Source: COE1 sp963596435 (GTDB lineage Bacteria; Bacillota; Clostridia; Lachnospirales; Lachnospiraceae). From it: a DNA stretch of 64,000 nucleotides. Within the stretch, counting starts at the first letter, position 1, and each line of letters begins with the position of its first letter. The notes below the pieces were generated by a model that made no database searches, had not been told where the DNA came from, and was given only the letters and a program-made list of their open reading frames with translations. The position numbers and the translations under genes are program-made. The stretch covers positions 1-64,000 of the forward strand of contig CAVBMG010000001.1 in the NCBI GenBank assembly GCA_963596435.1, read 5' to 3'. Below, in pieces: positions 55,821 to 63,397 of this stretch.

Positions 55821-57497
55821 ATGAAAAATAAAGTTAAGAAGTTATGGGATGACAGAGATAACCAATATCAATATGCCAGATGGCTTATTGGATATTCAAA
55901 ACCTTACATGGGCAGGATCAGCCTGATGATGATGTTTGATCTGATCAAGACAATAGTTTCATTGGTCATGGTCACGCTGTCCAAGAGGATCATTGACAAT
56001 GCTACAGACGGTAATCCGTTTGTTGTTACGATAATTGTGTATCTGTGTCTTACTGTGGGACTGCAGATTGTGGCTGTCATAGCAACCCTGATGAATACCA
56101 TGCTGAATGAACGCTTTTCATTTGGAATCAGGAAGCAGATATATGAAAAGATCATACGTTCTCACTGGATGGATGTGAAGAAATACCATACAGGGGACTT
56201 AATGACAAGACTGACCAGTGATGCCGGTAATATAGCAGATGGCATCATAGGGACGATTCCCAATATTATAGAACTGGTAGTAGAACTGATATTGGTGTTT
56301 TTTACACTCTTTGCATATTCCCCCTTGTTAGCAGTGTTTGCACTGCTGGTGGCGCCTGTCGCAGCAGTGACGTCATGGTGGTTTGGACATAAGTTAAAGA
56401 AGCTTCAGGTCAAGGTCCAGGAATCAGAATCAGCATACAGATCCTTCCTGCAGGAGAGTCTGGCAAATCTGCTTGTTGTAAAGGCTTTTGCAAATGAAAG
56501 CTATTCTGCAGCAAGACTTACACAGCTGCGTGAAGAACGCTTCCAGTGGGTATATAAGCGTACTAAGATGGGATTAGTCAGCTCTACGATTATGTCAATG
56601 GCATTCCAGATAGGATATATTGTGGCGTTTGCATATGGTGCTGTGCAGATATCCGTTAAGGCGATCACCTATGGAACCATGTCCGTATTCCTGACACTTG
56701 TAAACAGAGTGCAGTCACCTATCATGTTATTGGCCCAGCAGATACCCAAAGTGGTATCTATCCTTGCCTCGGCAGGCAGGATCATGGAGCTGCAGGATAT
56801 GCCTCTTGAGGAGAAAGCAGCGAAGCCACTGCAGGCTGTCAGAGCAGGTGTAGATGTGGATGGGCTGTCCTTTGGTTATACAGCAGAGCCGGTATTGCAG
56901 GATGTATCTTTACATATCGCACCCGGTGAATTTGCAGCGATCATAGGAGAATCCGGCATCGGTAAGACCACGCTGATACGTATTATCATGTCCTTTATGA
57001 GCAATATCAGTGGACAAGTGACCTTTTACAATGAGAAAGGTGACAGGCAGCAGGCGAATGCATCAACAAGGAGCTTTATTGCATATGTGCCACAGGGCAA
57101 TACATTATTCAGCGGCACCATAAGAGAGAATATCCGCATGGGTAATCTGGAGGCATCACAAGAGGATATGTTCCGTGCATTAAAGCTGGCAGCAGCATAT
57201 GATTTTGTGCAGGAGCTGCCGGAAGGGATAGATACGGTAATAGGGGAACGTGGACATGGACTTTCGGAAGGACAGGCGCAGAGGATTGCAATCGCCAGAG
57301 CTTTCGTCAGAAAAGCTCCTTTCCTGATATTGGATGAGGCTACTTCGGCATTAGACGAAGTTACAGAGCAGTCTGTGATACGTGGACTTCGGATGCTGGA
57401 GCCGAAGCCTACGTGCCTTATTATAACCCATCGCAAGAGTATTCTGAAATATTGTGACAGAGAGATAAAGATAGAAAATAAGAAAATAATTGAATAA
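55821..57497 (+). CDS. ABC exporter of the lasso-type locus (D protein)
   Basis: The product (558 residues) is a half-size ABC exporter: six membrane helices (about 30-310) and a nucleotide-binding domain with Walker A GESGIGKTT (376-384), signature LSEGQAQR and Walker B FLILDEATSALD. There is no peptidase C39 domain, as usual for lasso exporters, whose leader is removed by B2. It would export the mature peptide and give self-protection. ATG at 55821, behind GGGAGAGAG, is preferred over in-frame ATGs at 55764 and 55803. Confidence 0.87.
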   Translation: MKNKVKKLWDDRDNQYQYARWLIGYSKPYMGRISLMMMFDLIKTIVSLVMVTLSKRIIDNATDGNPFVVTIIVYLCLTVGLQIVAVIATLMNTMLNERFSFGIRKQIYEKIIRSHWMDVKKYHTGDLMTRLTSDAGNIADGIIGTIPNIIELVVELILVFFTLFAYSPLLAVFALLVAPVAAVTSWWFGHKLKKLQVKVQESESAYRSFLQESLANLLVVKAFANESYSAARLTQLREERFQWVYKRTKMGLVSSTIMSMAFQIGYIVAFAYGAVQISVKAITYGTMSVFLTLVNRVQSPIMLLAQQIPKVVSILASAGRIMELQDMPLEEKAAKPLQAVRAGVDVDGLSFGYTAEPVLQDVSLHIAPGEFAAIIGESGIGKTTLIRIIMSFMSNISGQVTFYNEKGDRQQANASTRSFIAYVPQGNTLFSGTIRENIRMGNLEASQEDMFRALKLAAAYDFVQELPEGIDTVIGERGHGLSEGQAQRIAIARAFVRKAPFLILDEATSALDEVTEQSVIRGLRMLEPKPTCLIITHRKSILKYCDREIKIENKKIIE

Positions 57498-58301
57498 TCA
57501 CAGAGGAAGCCGGATGATGAAACGGCTTCCTTTTTTTGGCTCGCTCTCACAGCTTACAGTTCCACCGTGATGTTCAATGACAGATCTCACAATGGAAAGC
57601 CCGAAACCACTGCTTGTGTCAGAACTGGGAGTGCGGCTTTTGGCAATCATATAAGTACGGTCAAATATCCGCTTGATATTGCGGGCAGAGATACCAATAC
57701 CGTGATCCTGGACATAGATGAACACACAATTATTTTCTATGTAAGCTCCGAGCTCAATATAAGGTATTCCACTGCTATACTTCATAGCGTTGGCAAATAG
57801 ATTCTCTAATACTCTCTGCATAAGGACAGGGTCTGCCATCAGGGAAACATGAAATGTATCAGGAATATTTAATACAAGCTGGGCATCCAGATATCTGGAA
57901 TCCTCCTGACAGAGATAGAAGTAGTCCTCAAGCAAAAAACGGATATCGACCTCCTCCTTATGCACTTTATTATCAGAGGAATCCAGGGAAGAGAGCAGGA
58001 AGATATCGTTGATCAGATGCTCCATATATACAATCCGCTTCTGCATGATAAGCAGATTATCGTTGATTTCATCGAGAGTAAGCTGTGGGCAGGACAGCAT
58101 ATATTCTACAGAGTTAGACAATGCTGTAATAGGAGCACGCAGATCATGAGAGATATTGGCATAGAATTCCAGACGTTGTTTTTCCTGCTCCAGCAGTTTG
58201 TTATTGGCATCCTGAAGCTTGCAATTTACATCGTACAGAGCATGAGACAGCTCTTCTACGGACAATTCAGGTTTGATGAAGTTTGTTTTAGTAGTTGCCA
58301 T
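57498..58301 (-). CDS. Soluble sensor histidine kinase
   Basis: The 267-residue protein has a coiled-coil start (about 15-45), the H-box FYANISHDLRAPI (phosphorylated His about 51), an N-box LFANAMKYSSG, DHGIGIS and SSGFGLSIVRSVIEHHGG. There are no membrane helices and no input domain, so it is either cytoplasmic or needs a partner sensor. Its C-terminal codons overlap the exporter terminator. It is the third gene of an operon after the response regulator (12 nt upstream). Confidence 0.9.
   Translation of the reverse strand: MATTKTNFIKPELSVEELSHALYDVNCKLQDANNKLLEQEKQRLEFYANISHDLRAPITALSNSVEYMLSCPQLTLDEINDNLLIMQKRIVYMEHLINDIFLLSSLDSSDNKVHKEEVDIRFLLEDYFYLCQEDSRYLDAQLVLNIPDTFHVSLMADPVLMQRVLENLFANAMKYSSGIPYIELGAYIENNCVFIYVQDHGIGISARNIKRIFDRTYMIAKSRTPSSDTSSGFGLSIVRSVIEHHGGTVSCESEPKKGSRFIIRLPL
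57505..57537 (+). terminator. Terminator of the exporter gene, overlapping the histidine kinase 3' end
   Basis: GGAAGCCG (57505-57512) pairs with CGGCTTCC (57523-57530), followed by seven T. The stem lies in the last codons of the opposing histidine kinase gene, so one stretch of DNA serves both uses. Confidence 0.88.
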
Positions 58302-58313
58302 AGGGGAGCCTCC

Positions 58314-58997
58314 TTATTTTATGATGAATTTATAACCCTTTGACCAGACGGTCTCTATGCAATTGGCAATAACCGGATAGTCGCTGAGCTTCTTGCGTAA
58401 ACGATTGACCGTTACCATGATCGTCTTCCTGTCAGCTTCCAGATACTGCCCCCAGACTGCATTCCCGATATCTTCAAAGGAGTAGACTGTGTCAGGAGAA
58501 GCAGCCAGAAGATGCAAAAGGTCATATTCTTTATTGGTAAGAGGAATTTCCGTTTCATCATAGAAAGCCTTGTGGGCATTCAGGTCAAGACACAGGGGCG
58601 GATATTCCAGAACTGATGAATTAGAGACAGCAGTTCTGCTATAACGCCGGATCAGTACCTGAATCCGGACAGATAATTCTCTCAGACTGTATGGCTTGAT
58701 CATATAGTCATCAGCTCCCAGCAGCAGACCATGGATCTTATCATCCTCTGAATCCCTGCCAGTGAGAAATATGATCGGAGCCTGACACAGCTTCTTTATC
58801 TCAGTACATGCCTTGAATCCATCCATGCCCGGCAGCATGACATCCAGGACGATACAGTCCGGTGTGCAGTTTTCCAGCTTTTTAAGGGCAGACCTGGCAC
58901 TGGCAGCAACGGTGACTTCATATCCGTTTTGGGTGAAGTATTTGGCATTGATCTTCAGGACTTCCTTATCATCATCAATAAGCAGTAGTTTTGGCAT
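58314..58997 (-). CDS. OmpR-family response regulator
   Basis: From ATG 58997, behind GGAGGAGTG, the product has 227 residues: a receiver with LLLIDDDKE, phosphorylated Asp in CIVLDVMLPGMDG, LTGRDSEDDK and KPYS, then a winged-helix output (LTNKEYDLLHLL, YLEADRKTIMVTVNRLRKKL). It pairs with the histidine kinase downstream and probably controls the RiPP genes around it. The next gene upstream (K3) ends 5 nt before. Confidence 0.92.
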   Translation of the reverse strand: MPKLLLIDDDKEVLKINAKYFTQNGYEVTVAASARSALKKLENCTPDCIVLDVMLPGMDGFKACTEIKKLCQAPIIFLTGRDSEDDKIHGLLLGADDYMIKPYSLRELSVRIQVLIRRYSRTAVSNSSVLEYPPLCLDLNAHKAFYDETEIPLTNKEYDLLHLLAASPDTVYSFEDIGNAVWGQYLEADRKTIMVTVNRLRKKLSDYPVIANCIETVWSKGYKFIIK

Positions 58998-59002
58998 AGT
59001 GA

Positions 59003-59911
59003 TCACTCCTCCAATGAATCAGTTATATTTTGAGCAGCGACAATTACTTCCTGTATGGTATCCTTGCCGTAAGGTCTGGTAATGACATAGACCTGTATAC
59101 AGGATGCGATCTTCAGGCATCTCTCTGCAATGAACGGTTCGTACCGGCGGTCATGTAAGAGATGACGGAGAAACAGGTTGTCCACACATATCCCGAAAGC
59201 AGGCAGCCCTTGTACTTTATGGATGCATACCTGATCTGTATCTCCATAGGTCAGCAGGATAAGCGCTCTTAGCGGTTTGATAGTGGAATCAAAGATATCG
59301 TGGCAGGGAACCAGAAACTTATCCTTAGCCTCGTCAACATAGATCAGCTCGCCCAATGAATGACAGCTTCTAAGTGCTGCATCACGACACAGCTTCTGAT
59401 AAGGGAAAGCACCATGAACCCAGACACCTTCTTTATCACGGTATTCCACTAATGCCATATCGTCAGCCATGAGCTGATAGCCATTTTTTATGTATGCACT
59501 TGTAAGAGTTGATTTACCGATACCGCTTTCACCACAGAAGAGGATGGCAGAGCCATGATGGGAGATGGCACTGCAATGGATTGCAGGGATGCCTAGCTGT
59601 GTGGCAAGCATGGATATCCCCCAGCCAAGGATGTAGTTACGCAGATAGGATATGCTGGCATTATCCTTTGGCTCGTAGGTAATCTCGCTGCCATTCTGCA
59701 CCAATAAATAGCAAGTGTTATTTTCTAGCCAGCTGATGTCACTGCCAAAATCATATCTGATATCGGGGGTATGCTGAGGCAACTGTTCTGAGACATTGCT
59801 CCGGACGATCGTGATATCAGCCTTACAATCCGAAGCCGGAATAAGCTGTGGAAAGGCAATATCTGAAATGATATGGAAATCGTAAAGTGTATAATGCTCG
59901 TAGATAGACAT
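59003..59911 (-). CDS. HPr-kinase-like lasso-peptide-locus kinase K3
   Basis: The 302-residue protein has IHCSAISHHGSAILFCGESGIGKSTLTSAYI with P-loop GESGIGKS (127-134), then QLMADDMALVEY and FPYQKLC. It resembles K1 and K2 and shares the DFHIISD start. It opens an operon with the response regulator and kinase. It lies beside precursor A3, whose C-terminal residue is Ser, the residue class that the paeninodin kinase phosphorylates. An AAAGGA site precedes the ATG. Confidence 0.83.
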   Translation of the reverse strand: MSIYEHYTLYDFHIISDIAFPQLIPASDCKADITIVRSNVSEQLPQHTPDIRYDFGSDISWLENNTCYLLVQNGSEITYEPKDNASISYLRNYILGWGISMLATQLGIPAIHCSAISHHGSAILFCGESGIGKSTLTSAYIKNGYQLMADDMALVEYRDKEGVWVHGAFPYQKLCRDAALRSCHSLGELIYVDEAKDKFLVPCHDIFDSTIKPLRALILLTYGDTDQVCIHKVQGLPAFGICVDNLFLRHLLHDRRYEPFIAERCLKIASCIQVYVITRPYGKDTIQEVIVAAQNITDSLEE

Positions 59912-59955
59912 AGTTTGAATCCTTTATTGTTGTATATTCGTATACTGATAGACTA

Positions 59956-59985
59956 AGTATAATGCCTGATAAGCCAGTCTGACAA
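59956..59985 (-). promoter_or_regulatory. Candidate promoter of the K3-response regulator-kinase operon (minus strand)
   Basis: On the minus strand TTGTCA (59985-59980) and TATACT (59961-59956) are 18 nt apart, about 45 nt upstream of K3. It diverges from the plus-strand promoter at 60034. Confidence 0.6.
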
Positions 59986-60033
59986 GCGTCAAGCGTTAAT
60001 CCATGTACTATTCTATCATTTTTGTTAGATTTG

Positions 60034-60061
60034 TTGACATTATATGAAAACGATATAATAT
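60034..60061 (+). promoter_or_regulatory. Original promoter of precursor A3, now separated by a transposon
   Basis: TTGACA (60034-60039) and TAATAT (60056-60061) are 16 nt apart. If the element at 60091-60757 and one repeat are removed, the A3 ribosome binding site lies about 30 nt downstream. As it stands, transcripts must cross the 667-bp element. Confidence 0.75.
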
Positions 60062-60090
60062 ATAGATATTAATACAGAAAATAGTATAGT

Positions 60091-60757
60091 TAGGTAATTG
60101 ATAAATGATTTTATCAGTTTCTGTGGATGACTCTCCCCCAAAATAAGGAGAGAAAAAAGGTCAGTATTCAGAATTGTTTCTGAATTGACATAGATCATCA
60201 GCTTTTGTGGTGGTATGGTTTCTTGTTTTCCTTCCGGCAATACACATATTGATTTTGAAATGATTGATGGCACGTTCTACGATAGTGCGTATTTTATAGG
60301 TGTCATTCCATTCTTTCGAGTCACGCTGGATGCCGGGAAACATGCGTAAATCCATGTTCACGTAGGTATAGGTTGTTCTGCCTTTTTGGGCAGTGCTACA
60401 GGGATTTTTACAGTCACAGATCCAGCCTTTATGGTAATGCATTTTGGGACAGGTTCATTTCATACGGTCTGTACGCCCATTTTCTTTGGTGATACCGCAG
60501 TATTTCATTGTAAGTGTGGCATCGTTAGGGCAGGTAGGATAACCATATTCATTGTAACCAACTTTTTTTAAAGAACTTTCATTTCGGGGATTATAAGGAA
60601 TGAGTGCTTTGGAAAAGTGAAAAGTGTGAAACAGTTTTCCGTACAAATCTGCTGAATCAAAAGCAGAATCACCAAGAAATGTATCCGGATGAAAATCGGG
60701 GTGGAGTGAAAAGAAATCCAGTAAAATCAATGGGTTTCGGCGTTTGTCAAACGCCTA
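60091..60757 (-). mobile_element. Internally deleted insertion sequence, copy 2
   Basis: Ends TAGGTAATTG and CAAACGCCTA match copy 1. It is flanked by a 12-bp direct repeat AAATAGTATAGT at 60079-60090 and 60758-60769. It keeps a left-end segment lost in copy 1 but has a larger internal deletion near the right end. The right end has a perfect GGCGTTTG/CAAACGCC hairpin. The intact target duplication indicates fairly recent insertion, apparently into the 5' untranslated region of A3. Confidence 0.85.
60161..60730 (-). pseudogene. Transposase pseudogene, copy 2
   Basis: The minus strand encodes the same transposase C-terminal part as copy 1, with the same in-frame TGA (60455-60457) between DRMK and TCPK. 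The N-terminal half is missing. Shared nonsense codon and near-identity of the common part suggest both copies descend from an already defective element moved by a transposase supplied elsewhere. Confidence 0.8.
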
Positions 60758-60784
60758 AAATAGTATAGTTATAAGGAGAGAACG

Positions 60785-60937
60785 ATGAAAAAATGGAATG
60801 AGCCTCAATTAGAGGAACTAAATATTAATGAAACAGCTCATCATGGTGGTGGCTGTGGATGGCCTCCATATGGACCGCATTGGCCATGGGGACCTAGACC
60901 AGAATGTCCTGATCATCCGGAAGAAGGACAGTCATAA
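60785..60937 (+). CDS. Lasso-type precursor peptide A3 with atypical Gly/Pro/Trp core
   Basis: The 50-residue peptide begins MKKWNEPQLEELNINETA with the family leader and Thr17. The core starts HHGGGCGWPPYG and continues with PHWPWGPRPEC, ending EEGQS. From core position 1 (residue 19) the first acidic residue is Glu40, so no 7-9-residue isopeptide ring is possible. It has two Cys (24 and 41), much Pro, Trp and His, and a C-terminal Ser, as used for phosphorylation in paeninodin. The upstream ATAAGGAGAGAACG matches A1. It lies behind transposon copy 2. Confidence 0.8.
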   Translation: MKKWNEPQLEELNINETAHHGGGCGWPPYGPHWPWGPRPECPDHPEEGQS

Positions 60938-60967
60938 GCAGTATTATAAGACTGATATTGGTACGTG

Positions 60968-61006
60968 AAGAGCTTTTCTGCATTGGGTGATGGAGAGCTC
61001 TTTTTG
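60968..61006 (+). terminator. Terminator after precursor A3
   Basis: AAGAGCT (60968-60974) pairs with AGCTCTT (about 60996-61002) across a 21-nt loop, with a T-run. The stem is short, so efficiency may be partial. Confidence 0.65.
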
Positions 61007-61081
61007 TACATATTTTGTAATTATGTAATGAATCATGGAACAACTATAGTTTGTAGTGTTATAGATAAAACGAGGGAATAT

Positions 61082-63289
61082 ATGAGAAAAAGTAAGTATA
61101 CTTATATGCTCAGGGCTGTGACAGCCGGAGCGATAGCAGTGGTGCTGCTGACGGAATCTACAGGTATCAGGACATTAGCAAAGGATAGTCTGGAGGTTGT
61201 CCTGTCAGATGATATAGGTATCAGCAGTGATACGACAGAAGCTGTATCACAAGCACAGGAAGAGCAGAACTCTGTAGAGGAATCACAGGAATTACTGCCT
61301 ACAGAGGTATCAATTACAGGGGATTCGATTATAGAAGATTCAGATGCAGAAGCATCAGATATGGAAGTATCAGATACAGAAACATCAGATATAGAAACAT
61401 CACATGAGGAGGCTGCTGTAGAAGAATCTATAGATAATACAGAAACAGTTCTGCCCCAGACTGATACGAGCGGGCTTATAAAGGAGCAGCAGTCTGATAT
61501 TGATAAGACAGTAACAGAGGTCAATGCAAGTATTAAGACTAATGAACAGACAAATGTAACGGAGGTTATCTGTCAGGATGGGAAGACCATCAGTGAATAC
61601 ATGGAAGAGCAGAATAGTGCGATTCAGGAGGTTGTTGATAAGGCGAAGGAGCAGCTTGAGGTGGCAATTGATGCAGCAAAGCTGGATGGAACATCCGACC
61701 GTGATAAAATAAGTGATATCACGGCAGATGCAGCAAAGAAAGCAACCGCAGCGCTCAATACGGCAAGAAAGCTATGCAAAGAGGCAAAGGCGAATGCCCA
61801 GAAAGCATATGACAATGCCGAACAGGTTCTTCTTAATGAAATAAAGAAATATAATGCATATGCGCAGGAATACGGCTATGATATGATTCAGTATGGAGAA
61901 GGAGAAGACGAATACACTCCGCAATATACGGAACAGGAATTGGAAAGCTCAGGATTAAAGTTGACCAATAACAGCCAGCAGGTAGAAGAGCAGAAAGCAG
62001 TAGTAGAAGCTGCACAGGAGACTGTGCAGGAAGCACAGCAGGTATATGAGGACACTGCAGCAGCAGAACAGGACTGTGCTGCGACTGTTGAACAGGTGAA
62101 AGCTGTTATAGAACCTATTATGGAAGATAATGAGTCTTCTGAAGCTGATGTGCAGGTGACTGCACAGGAGGCTGTAGCCTTGGCACAGGATAATCTGAAT
62201 GCACTGGTAAGCATATCTGTATCAGACAGACCGGACTTGTCGGAGCTGTTTCAGGCTATTACAAATAAGAAGCTTGCTTTTGCGAATGCAGCCGCTGCAT
62301 TAAAGACAGCACAGAAGAACGCCGATAAGCTGGCAAGCGATGCACAAGGATATACCGCCTGGACTAAAAAACTGACTGAACAGGAATTAAAGAAAGCCAA
62401 AACAAAAAATTATGGTCAGAAGGATGTCGAAACCGGTAAGATTGCAGAAAGCAATTCCAGAGGCTTCGATGAAAATGATGATACGGTAGTATCACAAGGA
62501 AAAAAGTATTTTTATGAGGTAACACCAGAGTCAGAGTCAATCGTAGCACCTTATAGCGTATATGCAAGCTATGTAAAATATATGAGTGGATTAGAGGATG
62601 ATTCGCCCAATAGCATATATGACATTTATAACAAGCCCGGAAAAGGAGTATCTGTCAATGATACCATGCCAGTAGTATATTGGGTATTAAACGGTGACAG
62701 GATTGATACTTCCATGTACTATTTTATTAATGAAAATGGCGTAGTTACTGACATGAATGGGAATGTCATACAGATGGAAGATGGAACTGCACTGTTCAAG
62801 GGTTACTCTTTCAAACATGAAGCAGACAGCTATTATCACATAGATGGAATAAAATATACGTATAAAAAGTCTTCAACGGAAGAGCCATCAACAGAGGAGT
62901 CTTCATCAACAGAAGAATCATCCACAACAGAAGAGTCTTCATCAACGGAAGAATCATCCACAACAGAAGAGTCTTCATCAACGGAAGAGTCCTCATCAAC
63001 AGTACAATCCTCTTCTGCTGAAACAACTAATCCGCAGACGATGGTAGTGATTGAGGCAGAACAGACCCCGATGGCAGCCACAGCAGGTGGAGATATGATA
63101 GAACTTGCAGAGGAAGAAGTACCATTAGCGGCGGGATTTGTCTCTATTGAGGAAGATGAAACGCCACTTACTGATTCTATCCCTATGACAGGTGATGAGA
63201 CCAGAAGCGGAGTTCCTTTTGCAGCAGCAGGTGTTTTGGCAATTGCAGCAGCATCTGCGATCAGGATAAGAGATAGAAAAAGGCAGTAA
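61082..63289 (+). CDS. Sortase-anchored surface protein with coiled-coil stalk
   Basis: From ATG 61082, behind GAGGGAA, the product has 735 residues. It has a signal peptide (about 1-30), an acidic Ser/Asp/Glu region with short repeats, long Ala/Lys/Gln/Glu-rich coiled-coil helices (about 130-460), a compact domain (about 480-595) and a Ser-Thr-Glu repeat (EESSSTEESSTT-type, about 598-645). The C-terminus has the sorting signal IPMTGDE (a variant of LPxTG), a hydrophobic helix and a basic tail RDRKRQ. It would be linked to the cell wall by a sortase. The longer frame from 60965 begins inside the terminator and is rejected. Confidence 0.85.
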   Translation: MRKSKYTYMLRAVTAGAIAVVLLTESTGIRTLAKDSLEVVLSDDIGISSDTTEAVSQAQEEQNSVEESQELLPTEVSITGDSIIEDSDAEASDMEVSDTETSDIETSHEEAAVEESIDNTETVLPQTDTSGLIKEQQSDIDKTVTEVNASIKTNEQTNVTEVICQDGKTISEYMEEQNSAIQEVVDKAKEQLEVAIDAAKLDGTSDRDKISDITADAAKKATAALNTARKLCKEAKANAQKAYDNAEQVLLNEIKKYNAYAQEYGYDMIQYGEGEDEYTPQYTEQELESSGLKLTNNSQQVEEQKAVVEAAQETVQEAQQVYEDTAAAEQDCAATVEQVKAVIEPIMEDNESSEADVQVTAQEAVALAQDNLNALVSISVSDRPDLSELFQAITNKKLAFANAAAALKTAQKNADKLASDAQGYTAWTKKLTEQELKKAKTKNYGQKDVETGKIAESNSRGFDENDDTVVSQGKKYFYEVTPESESIVAPYSVYASYVKYMSGLEDDSPNSIYDIYNKPGKGVSVNDTMPVVYWVLNGDRIDTSMYYFINENGVVTDMNGNVIQMEDGTALFKGYSFKHEADSYYHIDGIKYTYKKSSTEEPSTEESSSTEESSTTEESSSTEESSTTEESSSTEESSSTVQSSSAETTNPQTMVVIEAEQTPMAATAGGDMIELAEEEVPLAAGFVSIEEDETPLTDSIPMTGDETRSGVPFAAAGVLAIAAASAIRIRDRKRQ

Positions 63290-63309
63290 AACATAATCAG
63301 AAACAATCA

Positions 63310-63370
63310 TTGTACTTTAAGCGTAAATCCGTTATACTAGATTCTATAGGGAATCCGGGATAACGGATTT
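63310..63370 (+). promoter_or_regulatory. Promoter of the guanylyltransferase gene with overlapping 11-bp inverted repeat
   Basis: TTGTAC (63310-63315) and TATACT (63333-63338) are 17 nt apart. AAATCCGTTAT (63325-63335) and ATAACGGATTT (63360-63370) form a perfect inverted repeat whose left arm covers the start of the -10 box. This may be an operator, or a terminator for the surface-protein gene. Confidence 0.65.
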
Positions 63371-63397
63371 ATTATTTACAGCGGAGGTAAGTTAGAT

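Noticed and set aside
62870..63005. Short tandem repeats as a separate element
   Set aside because: They are in frame and encode the Ser-Thr-Glu stalk of the surface protein; composition explains them.
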